Part shown: positions 36,025 to 43,847 of the stretch, piece after piece
Numbering within the stretch: the stretch's first letter is position 1
How the letters are laid out: each line of letters starts with the position of its first letter
Source of the DNA: Bifidobacterium choladohabitans
GTDB lineage: Bacteria > Actinomycetota > Actinomycetes > Actinomycetales > Bifidobacteriaceae
Assembly: GCF_016102005.1 (NCBI RefSeq)
Contig: NZ_JACFPL010000001.1
Span: 310,001 to 374,000, forward strand
Reading direction: 5' to 3'
Length of the DNA stretch: 64,000 bases
The notes under the pieces: model-generated
Seen by the model: the letters and a program-made list of their open reading frames with translations, nothing else
Told to the model about the DNA's origin: nothing
Database searches by the model: none
Position numbers and translations under genes: made by a program

Positions 36025-37005
36025 TCACAGCTGCAGGAGCAGGCCCGCCGACCAGCATAGGGCGGAGACCAGGGTGCCCTTGCCTGCCATACCGAAAGCC
36101 TTGGGCACCTGGCCACGGGCAAAGGCTCGACAAATCAGCAGAAAGACAGCGGCCACAGGCAGGAGGACCAGCACAAGCGGGAAGCCAGGCAGGCCACGTC
36201 GCATGACAGCCGGAACGAACTGGATCAGGCCCAGAACCAGGCTCAGGATGTAGACCGAGTAAATGGAAATAGCCGCTGCGCGCGCTCCCACCAGAACCGC
36301 GTATGTGTGCTTGCCGGCACGGCGGTCGTCCTCCAGATCCCGGTAATTGTTGAGCATGAGCAGGCCCACGGCATTGAGCCCACAGACGCAGGCACCCAGG
36401 ATGCCGGCAACGTCTACCCTGTTGATGAGGAAGTACTCGGTGCCCAAGGTGGCCACCAGACCGAAGAAGATGAAGACGCTGACCTCACCCAGCCCGTGGT
36501 AGCCGTATGGATGCGGGCCGCCCACGTAACACCAGCCGGCAACCAGGCAGCAGACCCCGACCAGAATCATCCACCAGTGACCGGTCAGTGCCATGACTGC
36601 CAGACCCATCAGACAGGTGAAGCCCGCCGAGATCATGGTGGCGTAGAGCACCTTCCTGGGCGGCACACCGGCGGCCACCAAACGCCTCGGTCTGCCGGAG
36701 GCGGCCTCATCGCCTCCACGGCCGGAGTCGGTGCCGCGAACACCATCGGCATAGTCGTTGGCGAAGTTGGCTGCGATCTGCATGGATAGGGCGAGCAGGA
36801 CAAGCAAGACCACGATCAGGGCCAGCCGTCCAGGCGTGGCAGCCTTCAGGGCGGGATCGACAGGCGTGGGCGAGCACGAGCTGGTGCACTGTTCCAGAAG
36901 CCGTGACCGCTCCAAGAGTGCAGCCGAAGCGCCTACACAGACAGGTGCCACCGAGGCGGGCAGTGTCCGGGGACGCATACCATCCATCCACAGCCTGATA
37001 TTCAT
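36025..37005 (-). CDS. MenA/UbiA-type prenyltransferase, copy 2
   Basis: 326 aa, same fold as the following gene: first motif NDYADGVRGTD and second motif NYRDLEDDRRAGK. An extra stretch of about 25 residues with several Cys and Pro lies between the first membrane segments. GGGGAGGG precedes the ATG. It starts 21 nt after lysS, so lysS, copy 2 and copy 1 probably form one transcript. Acceptor could be dihydroxynaphthoate or another aromatic. Confidence 0.82.
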   Translation of the reverse strand: MNIRLWMDGMRPRTLPASVAPVCVGASAALLERSRLLEQCTSSCSPTPVDPALKAATPGRLALIVVLLVLLALSMQIAANFANDYADGVRGTDSGRGGDEAASGRPRRLVAAGVPPRKVLYATMISAGFTCLMGLAVMALTGHWWMILVGVCCLVAGWCYVGGPHPYGYHGLGEVSVFIFFGLVATLGTEYFLINRVDVAGILGACVCGLNAVGLLMLNNYRDLEDDRRAGKHTYAVLVGARAAAISIYSVYILSLVLGLIQFVPAVMRRGLPGFPLVLVLLPVAAVFLLICRAFARGQVPKAFGMAGKGTLVSALCWSAGLLLQL

Positions 37006-37026
37006 GACCGTCCCTCCCCTGTTATT

Positions 37027-38655
37027 TCAGACTAACGGCTTGACCAGGGGGAAGGTGATGGTCTCGCGGATGGATGCACCGGTAAGGGCGATCAGCAGAC
37101 GATCGATACCCATGCCCATGCCCCCAGCCGGAGGCATGCCTACGCCCAGGGCCTCCAGGAAGTCCTCGTCAATGTCCATGGCTTCGACATCGCCGCGGCT
37201 GGCCATCTTGGCCTGCTCGACGAACCGCTGACGCTGGACCACCGGATCATTGAGTTCGGAGTAGCCCGTCGCCAACTCAAACCCGCGAACGTAAAGGTCC
37301 CATTTCTCGACCACACCCGGCTTGGTGCGGTGGGCCTTGACCAGGGGCGAGGTCTCGACCGGGAAATCACGCACGAAGGTCGGCTCATACAGCTTGTCCT
37401 GCCAGAAGTGCTCCCAGAGGTGCTCGACCAGCTTGCCATGGTTTTCGGCAGGCTCCTCCTCCAGGCCCAGTTTGTCAGCGATGGTCCGCAGATGGTCCAC
37501 GCCGGTCTGCGGGGTTATCTCCTCGCCCAGGGACTCGGAAAGTGACTCATACATGCTGATCTGGCGCCAGTCCCCGCCGAAGTCGTACTGGCTGCCATCC
37601 TGCAGGGTTACCTTCAGCGATCCCGACGTGGCCAGTGCAGCCTTCTGGATCAACTCCTTGGTCAGCTGCCCGATGGTGTCATAGGTGCCGTAGGCCTGAT
37701 AGGCCTCCAGCATGGTGAACTCCGGAGCATGGGTGGCATCCACGCCCTCATTGCGGAAGTCGCGGTTGATCTCGAAGACCCGCTCAATGCCGCCGACCAG
37801 GCAGCGCTTGAGGAAGAGCTCAGGGGCGATACGCAGGTAGAGGTCGATGTCGAAGGCGTTCATATGCGTGGTGAATGGCCGGGCCGCGGCGCCGCCATGC
37901 ACGGTCTGGAGCATGGGGGTCTCGACCTCCATGAAGTCGTGGTCCTCGAAGGTACGCCTCAGGGAGGAGACGGCCTTGGAACGGCGGCGGACCATGGCCC
38001 GCACATCCTCATCGGCGATCATGGCCAGGTAGGGCTTGCGGGTGCGCTGTTCCTCGGTCAGTTCCTTGTGAAGGGCGGGCAGGGGCTGCAGGGCCTTGGC
38101 CGCGATGTTCCACTCGGTGGCGAAGACGGAGAGCTCGCCGGTCTTGGAGGCAACCACGCGGCCGCGCAGATAGAGGTGGTCGCCCAAGTCGACCAGCTGC
38201 TTGAACCGCTTCAGGGAATCAGCGCCAATCTCACGCTTGGAGATCATGCCCTGGATGCGGGTGCCGTCACCCGCCGCCAGCTGGACGAAGCAGAGGCCGC
38301 CGCCGTTGCGCAGGAAGAGGACCCTGCCGGCGATGCCAACCACGTCCTCGGTCTCCTGGCCTGGCTCAAGGCGGTCCTGGTACTTGCGGCGCACATCCTC
38401 GATGCGATCCGTCACATCCAGATGGACCGGGTATGGTTCGATGCCCTCCTTGAGCATGAGCGCCCTTTTGGCCACACGCATGCGCACCTGTTCAGGATGG
38501 CCTTCAACGCCGTCAGTCAGGTTGCCGGGATTGATGGCGTCATCCAGCTGGGCGCCCTGATCGATCTTCTCGGTAATGGCCATATCCTGATCAAGCAGCG
38601 CCTGAGCGCGTTCGACCGTCGTCAGGCGAGGGGTTTCTTCCGATGAGTCATTCAT
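37027..38655 (-). CDS. lysS: Lysyl-tRNA synthetase, class II
   Basis: 542 aa. OB-fold anticodon domain in the first 200 residues, then the class II core: motif 2 FRNEGVDATHAPEFT and motif 3 GMGIDRL near the C-terminus. An N-terminal extension of about 40 residues is longer than in E. coli. ATG is 8 nt after TAAAAT, with no ribosome site. Confidence 0.96.
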   Translation of the reverse strand: MNDSSEETPRLTTVERAQALLDQDMAITEKIDQGAQLDDAINPGNLTDGVEGHPEQVRMRVAKRALMLKEGIEPYPVHLDVTDRIEDVRRKYQDRLEPGQETEDVVGIAGRVLFLRNGGGLCFVQLAAGDGTRIQGMISKREIGADSLKRFKQLVDLGDHLYLRGRVVASKTGELSVFATEWNIAAKALQPLPALHKELTEEQRTRKPYLAMIADEDVRAMVRRRSKAVSSLRRTFEDHDFMEVETPMLQTVHGGAAARPFTTHMNAFDIDLYLRIAPELFLKRCLVGGIERVFEINRDFRNEGVDATHAPEFTMLEAYQAYGTYDTIGQLTKELIQKAALATSGSLKVTLQDGSQYDFGGDWRQISMYESLSESLGEEITPQTGVDHLRTIADKLGLEEEPAENHGKLVEHLWEHFWQDKLYEPTFVRDFPVETSPLVKAHRTKPGVVEKWDLYVRGFELATGYSELNDPVVQRQRFVEQAKMASRGDVEAMDIDEDFLEALGVGMPPAGGMGMGIDRLLIALTGASIRETITFPLVKPLV

Positions 38656-38663
38656 AAATCGCT

Positions 38664-38669
38664 ATTTTA
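38664..38669 (-). promoter_or_regulatory. Putative -10 box of lysS (TAAAAT)
   Basis: TAAAAT ends 8 nt before the lysS ATG. Confidence 0.4.
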
Positions 38670-38783
38670 CGCATGAGCCAGTACTTGGCCCGGGGTACCG
38701 CCGAGGGGCAAGCGGTTGAACGGTCGCGCCGCGCAGACGATGGCGTTTGGCCGACGGTACGTGTACTATATAGAACGTTGTCA

Positions 38784-38857
<74 letters not shown>

Positions 38858-38867
38858 CAAATGCGAT

Positions 38868-38900
38868 AAGAGGCCGGCAGATAATGCCGGCCTCTTCCTT
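38868..38900 (+). terminator. Terminator after tRNA-Pro
   Basis: AAGAGGCCGGCA and TGCCGGCCTCTT form a 12-bp stem around a 5-nt loop, followed by CCTTA. Confidence 0.75.
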
Positions 38901-38979
38901 ATCCCTCTTAATTTTCTTACCGCATTTTTCACTGCGCGTGATTACTCGCCAAACTGCATGCAGCTGTGCTTGACTTCGG

Positions 38980-39879
38980 TCAGCTCATATCGGCCAAGGT
39001 GGGGAAGACCTGATGGTTGCCCACACGACTGACCTTGATGGCGGCCGCCTTGTTGGCAAAATTCACCGCCTTCAGAAAATCCCCATGCTGGGCATAGTTG
39101 ACCGCAAGGGCGCCGGCAAACACATCACCGGCACAGACGGAGTCCAGTGCGTGGACCTTGACTGAGTCGATTTCGTAGATCTCCCCCTCATGCAAAACCA
39201 CGCTCCCATCGGCACCCAGCTTGACGATGACGGTCTTCGGCCCCATGCCGGCTATGGCCTTGGCAGCCTTGACCGCCTCCACCTTGTCGGTCACATGAAT
39301 ACCGGTGATCCGCTCGGTCTCCTGCTGGTTGGGCGTGACACAATCAGCATAGGCGAGCGCCTCGGGGAAGAAACCGTCAGCCGGAGCGGGATCAAGGATG
39401 ATGTACATGCCCTTGCGTCTGCCGGCTTTCAGGGCCGCCAAGACGGACTCGCGACTGGTCTCCAGCTGCATAAGCAGAACCGGAGCCTCCATCTGATCCA
39501 AGGCTGTATCCACTTCTGCGGCCGTGATGGTGTCATTGGCGCCAAGCGTTCCCACCATGGTGTTCTCGGAGGTCTGATCGACCTGGACGATGAATGTTCC
39601 GGTCCCCTCATTGCCATTGCGCATGACGAACTGGGTATCGACTCCCCAATCGCTTAAATTGTCAAGCATCTGCTTGCCTGCGCCGTCCTCACCGACCGCG
39701 CCCAGCATGGCCACCTTGCCTCCCAACTTGGCTGCAGCCACGGCCTGATTCGAACCCTTCCCGCCCGGCAGCATGGTGATGCTCCTTGCTGTAGCCGTAT
39801 CCCCGCGTCTGGGATAGCTGGTCACCAGGGCCTTGACATCCAGATTGATGCTGCCCAGTACTATGACGTCATAATGCAT
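38980..39879 (-). CDS. rbsK: Ribokinase-like PfkB-family sugar kinase
   Basis: 299 aa. GGKGSNQAVAAAKLG is the first PfkB signature and DSVCAGDVFAGAL the second, with the catalytic Asp. The sugar is not certain: in this cluster it may phosphorylate a pentose or ketohexose rather than ribose itself. GAGGAG precedes the ATG. Last gene of the GatC-LacI-epimerase-kinase cluster, 176 nt after the epimerase. Confidence 0.87.
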   Translation of the reverse strand: MHYDVIVLGSINLDVKALVTSYPRRGDTATARSITMLPGGKGSNQAVAAAKLGGKVAMLGAVGEDGAGKQMLDNLSDWGVDTQFVMRNGNEGTGTFIVQVDQTSENTMVGTLGANDTITAAEVDTALDQMEAPVLLMQLETSRESVLAALKAGRRKGMYIILDPAPADGFFPEALAYADCVTPNQQETERITGIHVTDKVEAVKAAKAIAGMGPKTVIVKLGADGSVVLHEGEIYEIDSVKVHALDSVCAGDVFAGALAVNYAQHGDFLKAVNFANKAAAIKVSRVGNHQVFPTLADMS

Positions 39880-40055
39880 GATAATCTCCTCAAAATTGGT
39901 ATGAATTTGCCGCTATCAGGCAAGGCTTCGCCTCACGCAGCGGCTCTCGGCCTTAGCGTGTGATGTGTTTTACAACTGGTTTGGGCTCAGTCGGCAAGCA
40001 TGCTGATGCGCAATAATCGGCTCATCAGTAACCGATCGAGAACAAGAAACGGATG

Positions 40056-40739
40056 TCAGACCTCTTGCGGGCCCACCGCCTCCTTGAAGAGTTCGCGCGT
40101 GGCGCGGACATTCTCAGCCAGGCTGCGGCCTTCGCGGAATATGGCGCTGGTGCCTCCGATGAATCTGGTGGCTCCTCTGCGCACGCATTCAGGAATGGTC
40201 TGCCGGCCGATGTTCCCATCCACCTCAATGGGGATATTCATGCCTCTGTTGCGGATTCGATCGGCCAAATCACTGATTTTGCCGTACATGGGCTCGATGA
40301 ATCGCTGCCCTGCGAAGCCGGGATTGACCGTCATCAGAATCACATAATCCGTGACGTCGTATACGTAGTCCAACACGTCCAGCGGCGTAGCCGGGCTGAT
40401 GGCCACACCGGCCTTGAGACCTGCCTTATGGATTGCCGTCAGAGTCCCCTGCAGGTTTCTGGTGGACTCTGCATGAATGGCGATTCCGGAAGCCCCGGCC
40501 AGAGCGAACATGTCAATATAGCGTTCCGGCCGCTCCACCATCATGTGCAGATCCAGCGGCTTGTCGGTAATGGCCCGCACCTTGTGTACGAAGTCGGGAC
40601 CAAGGGTGAAGTTCGGAACGAACGATCCGTCCATCACATCGATATGGTAGAAATCAACACCCGCCGCATCGAGCTCCCTGACATCACGTTCCAGATTGCC
40701 CAGATCGGCGCACATGAGCGATGGCCCTATTTCCAGCAT
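40056..40739 (-). CDS. Ribulose-phosphate 3-epimerase family enzyme (Rpe/AlsE/SgcE-like)
   Basis: 227 aa TIM barrel. Family motifs: PSLMCADLG, HIDVMDGSFVPN (metal His and Asp), DLHMMV, MTVNPGFAGQ, EVDGNI. It matches the accessory relatives AlsE and SgcE as well as Rpe, so the substrate could be ribulose-5-P or a ketohexose-6-P such as allulose-6-P. Location beside a LacI regulator and a kinase favours a catabolic paralogue. AGGAG precedes the ATG; lacI ends 12 nt upstream. Confidence 0.85.
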   Translation of the reverse strand: MLEIGPSLMCADLGNLERDVRELDAAGVDFYHIDVMDGSFVPNFTLGPDFVHKVRAITDKPLDLHMMVERPERYIDMFALAGASGIAIHAESTRNLQGTLTAIHKAGLKAGVAISPATPLDVLDYVYDVTDYVILMTVNPGFAGQRFIEPMYGKISDLADRIRNRGMNIPIEVDGNIGRQTIPECVRRGATRFIGGTSAIFREGRSLAENVRATRELFKEAVGPQEV

Positions 40740-40751
40740 TACATCTCCTAT

Positions 40752-41753
40752 TTACGCGCCCCTTGTCTGTGAGCTGTCACGAATGACAAGGTGCGGTTCG
40801 ATTGAACGTTTCTGCGGCTTCCCTTTGCTGGACACTATGCTTTCGAACAAATCCATGATCTGCTCGCCTATGTCCTCGGGAAGCTGATTGACCGTGCTCA
40901 GACGCGGCACGGAATATTCAGCCAGTTCAATGTCGTCATAGCCAAAGACCCGCATATCCTGGGGTATCCGGATTCCCAGGTCGGTACAGGCCCTCATGGC
41001 TCCGATGGCCATAATGTCATCAGAGCAGAAGATGCCATCCACGGACCCTGGGTGATCCTCAAGGAAACCCTTTGCTGCCTGGTACCCTCCGGCCAGGGAG
41101 AAGGAAGTCGTCAGTTTGGCAACCGGCTTGGCCCCTGCCTCGGTGATCGCCTTCAGGTACCCGGCATACCGATCCTCAGAACTTTTTTCCTGCTCAGGTC
41201 CTGATATGAACATGAGATGGCTGCAGGAACCCTGTTGGATCAGATACCTGGTGGCCTTGTACCCTCCCGCTCGGTGGTCCACATATAAGGCCGAATACGG
41301 ATGGGAGAAGCATGCCCGATCCATCGTGAGCGTATAGATACCCTGGTTATTGAGCTTGGTCAGGTCTTCTTCATCAACAAACAAGGAGCTGATGATGGCC
41401 CCGCGGACTCGGATGCCCTCCATAAACCGCAGATAATAATCGACCTTATCGCGTTCATCCCTGCTGTTGCATAGATATATATGGAGTCCCCGCCGGTCAG
41501 CGGCCTGTTCTATCCTCCCTGACAAATCAGCAAAGTAGGGATTGCCCAGGTCGGGAACCAAGAGAGCGACCAAATCCGATGACTGCTCGGACAGGGTCCT
41601 TGCCACGAAGTTCGGCTGGTATCCAAGCTTTTTGACTATGGCGTTGACCTTGCTTACCGTCGCATCGCTGGCCCCTCCTTTCTTGTTGAGAATGCGCGAC
41701 ACGGTTGCTGTGGAAACACCGCTCAGCTCCGCAATATCCCTAATCGTCACCAT
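40752..41753 (-). CDS. LacI-family transcriptional regulator
   Basis: 333 aa. Helix-turn-helix VTIRDIAELSGVSTATVSRIL at the N-terminus, hinge, then periplasmic-binding-like sugar domain. Start at 41753 with AAGGA 8 nt upstream. Palindromes TAACCGGTTA just upstream of this gene and of the permease gene are its likely operators, which implies autoregulation and control of the whole cluster. Effector unknown. Confidence 0.9.
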   Translation of the reverse strand: MVTIRDIAELSGVSTATVSRILNKKGGASDATVSKVNAIVKKLGYQPNFVARTLSEQSSDLVALLVPDLGNPYFADLSGRIEQAADRRGLHIYLCNSRDERDKVDYYLRFMEGIRVRGAIISSLFVDEEDLTKLNNQGIYTLTMDRACFSHPYSALYVDHRAGGYKATRYLIQQGSCSHLMFISGPEQEKSSEDRYAGYLKAITEAGAKPVAKLTTSFSLAGGYQAAKGFLEDHPGSVDGIFCSDDIMAIGAMRACTDLGIRIPQDMRVFGYDDIELAEYSVPRLSTVNQLPEDIGEQIMDLFESIVSSKGKPQKRSIEPHLVIRDSSQTRGA

Positions 41754-41811
41754 CAGTCGATCCTTATATCTTTGCGATGGAGGGCCCTGCATGGGATGGA
41801 TTCCCTGGGCC

Positions 41812-41821
41812 TAACCGGTTA
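41812..41821. promoter_or_regulatory. LacI-type operator upstream of lacI
   Basis: TAACCGGTTA, a perfect palindrome with central CG as in LacI/GalR sites. It lies 58 nt before the lacI start and in the gap after the permease gene. Confidence 0.7.
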
Positions 41822-41868
41822 CTTCAGGTTAAACCGGAGACGTGATTTCAGCGAGGTTTCCAGGACTT

Positions 41869-43443
41869 CTATAGACCGGAGGCATCACCCCCGATTCCAG
41901 CTCCTTCCGGCTCGCCCGAGCGCTTGCCGGCAGGAGGCAAAGAAGGTGATGAAGATTCCTCGGCTGCGGCTACTCCACTCTGTGCGAAAACCGAACCAGC
42001 CCCAGAGGCGGCATCGAGCTGGTCAACAGCAACCGAACCGACACTGATTCCTGCTGCCGCCTCCCTGCGAAGCCTCCTGATATACCAGGCGAAAAGTGCA
42101 ATGTAAGCCAACAGAGCCAGCAGAGCCAGACCGATGGTTTTCAGATCGAGGGTACGAACCGCATTGCCGATCAGCATGGCCAGCATCTTCTCCAGCGGAT
42201 CTGAATCCACGGCCGAGAACATCTCGTTCTTGCCCAGCCCGGCGGGGAAGACTCCCATAGCCTTCGAAGTCTGGGTCAGGAAGGGCGATATCAGGCTTGC
42301 GGCCCAAAGGAAGAGGGGAATCATGATGGTTCCTATCAGGGTCATTCTCACCACCTTGCCCCTGGCTCCGATAAGGAGCGAGGGCGCCAGTACGGTGAGG
42401 ATAATCCCTCCGAGAGGCAATACCGAATTGCCGGGAAGGATCATGGCAATCAGGAGCAGGATGGGCGCCAGGATATTGGCCACAGCCCAGAGCTCGGCCC
42501 GGGAGGCCAGGATGGGCCAATCAATGGCGATATACAGCTTGCGCCCCTTCATGCGACGCTCCATGAAAGAGGTGACCCCCTGGGATAGGGGACCGATAGC
42601 GGGAGCGAACCAGTCCCCTACGACTCCGAATAGCTCCAGGCAGACACCGGAGGAGAATGCCAGTGCGCAGATATGGGCGGCATCCTGGCGACCCAGAAGA
42701 CCCACGAATACGCCCAAATATGCGCCTATGGCCCCCTTGCTTCCCAGAAATCCGATCTTCTTGTTCAGGGTCTCGGCATCGAAGTCGAATCGATCGATGA
42801 AAGGCAGGACCTTGCTGATCAGACGGTCGAGGAGGACAACCACTGGAGTCACAAGCAGGGCAGGGTGTGCCGTGGTGGTGATGTTGTCCTGATCATAGCC
42901 AAGCAGATCATCAATGGTGGGCTTCATGGCATCAGCGTTGAAGAGCATCAAGGCGTAGATGAAGACCACGAAAACGGACATGAGGAAGAAGTTCCCGCCG
43001 GCACTCCAGTTGATGAGAAGGCCGAGTATGGATACATTCCAGATGTTGAACAGATCGACGTTCAGGGTGTTGGTGAGTTTCAAGGCCAGCATGACCAGGT
43101 TGGTCACGATGCAGATAAGAGCGAAATAGAGCGTGTACAACGAGCTCCAGGTGATGACGGCGATAGGTGCCCATCCCAGATCCGTGACCGACAGCTGAAG
43201 GCCGGTATAACGCACGAAAGCCTTGAGAGCCGGACTGAAGGTGTTGGTCAACAGCCCAATGACCGCACTCATGCCGGTCAGGGCCATGGCCATTCTCAAA
43301 CCGCCTTCAAACGCCTTGGACAGTTTGACGCCGAAGGCCAGCGACAACAGGGTGATGATGAAGAACATCATGGCCGCGCCGCCCAGACCTATGAACCAAT
43401 TGAAACCATGGTCCAGGGCCTGCACAACTGGATCGAGATTCAT
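41869..43443 (-). CDS. PTS galactitol-type IIC permease (GatC/SgcC-like)
   Basis: 524 aa, about eleven membrane segments then a 60-residue Ser/Ala/Pro/Gly-rich cytosolic tail. The sequence follows the EIIC-Gat family (GFNWFIGLGGAAMMF start, and FGVVGDWFAPAIGPL in the middle). In a normal PTS, IIA and IIB proteins are needed, yet none is encoded here; the adjacent ribokinase suggests the sugar may be imported unphosphorylated. GGAGG lies 11 nt before the ATG. E. coli sgc shows a similar IIC-plus-epimerase pairing. Confidence 0.8.
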   Translation of the reverse strand: MNLDPVVQALDHGFNWFIGLGGAAMMFFIITLLSLAFGVKLSKAFEGGLRMAMALTGMSAVIGLLTNTFSPALKAFVRYTGLQLSVTDLGWAPIAVITWSSLYTLYFALICIVTNLVMLALKLTNTLNVDLFNIWNVSILGLLINWSAGGNFFLMSVFVVFIYALMLFNADAMKPTIDDLLGYDQDNITTTAHPALLVTPVVVLLDRLISKVLPFIDRFDFDAETLNKKIGFLGSKGAIGAYLGVFVGLLGRQDAAHICALAFSSGVCLELFGVVGDWFAPAIGPLSQGVTSFMERRMKGRKLYIAIDWPILASRAELWAVANILAPILLLIAMILPGNSVLPLGGIILTVLAPSLLIGARGKVVRMTLIGTIMIPLFLWAASLISPFLTQTSKAMGVFPAGLGKNEMFSAVDSDPLEKMLAMLIGNAVRTLDLKTIGLALLALLAYIALFAWYIRRLRREAAAGISVGSVAVDQLDAASGAGSVFAQSGVAAAEESSSPSLPPAGKRSGEPEGAGIGGDASGL

Positions 43444-43478
43444 GGTGCTGCAATACCTCCTTGTACGACAACGATTGC

Positions 43479-43490
43479 GTAACCGGTTAC
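43479..43490. promoter_or_regulatory. LacI-type operator 1 of permease gene
   Basis: GTAACCGGTTAC, a 12-nt perfect palindrome sharing TAACCGGTTA with the lacI site. It is immediately downstream of a -10 box, so a bound repressor would block initiation. Confidence 0.8.
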
Positions 43491-43497
43491 TCAAAGT

Positions 43498-43524
43498 CTT
43501 ATACCATTCGTCGCGATCGTGCAA
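43498..43524 (-). promoter_or_regulatory. Putative promoter of permease operon
   Basis: On the minus strand TTGCAC (43524-43519) and TATAAG (43503-43498) are 15 nt apart, slightly short. The start point would fall inside the operator. Confidence 0.4.
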
Positions 43525-43676
43525 GCAGCTGCTTGGTAAAAATGCCAATCACGACAGGCTCTGCACTTGATTTTTCATTGTCATTGCAATGTTTTATGGA
43601 TATTCAGGAAATCGCGACACCATTTGGACAAACCGTCGTTTCCGCCTTTGACGTCATTGCTTATCCCGCTAGATTA

Positions 43677-43691
43677 CGAAACCGATTACTC
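43677..43691. promoter_or_regulatory. LacI-type operator 2 (imperfect)
   Basis: AACCGATTACT matches AACCGGTTACT of operator 1 at 10 of 11 positions. It lies about 200 nt upstream of operator 1, a distance compatible with looping. Confidence 0.45.
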
Positions 43692-43847
43692 TTCGTCCAC
43701 GGATAACCGATGTCACTGACTGTGAGCAAGCCGACCCGGACCCGCAGTTCCCCGCAGAAGTTCAAGCCGTAGAATGGATATGAATAATCGACGCATCGTA
43801 TGATCGCGTGCATCACGATTCCATCATTGATGACGAGCGGAGGCCAC

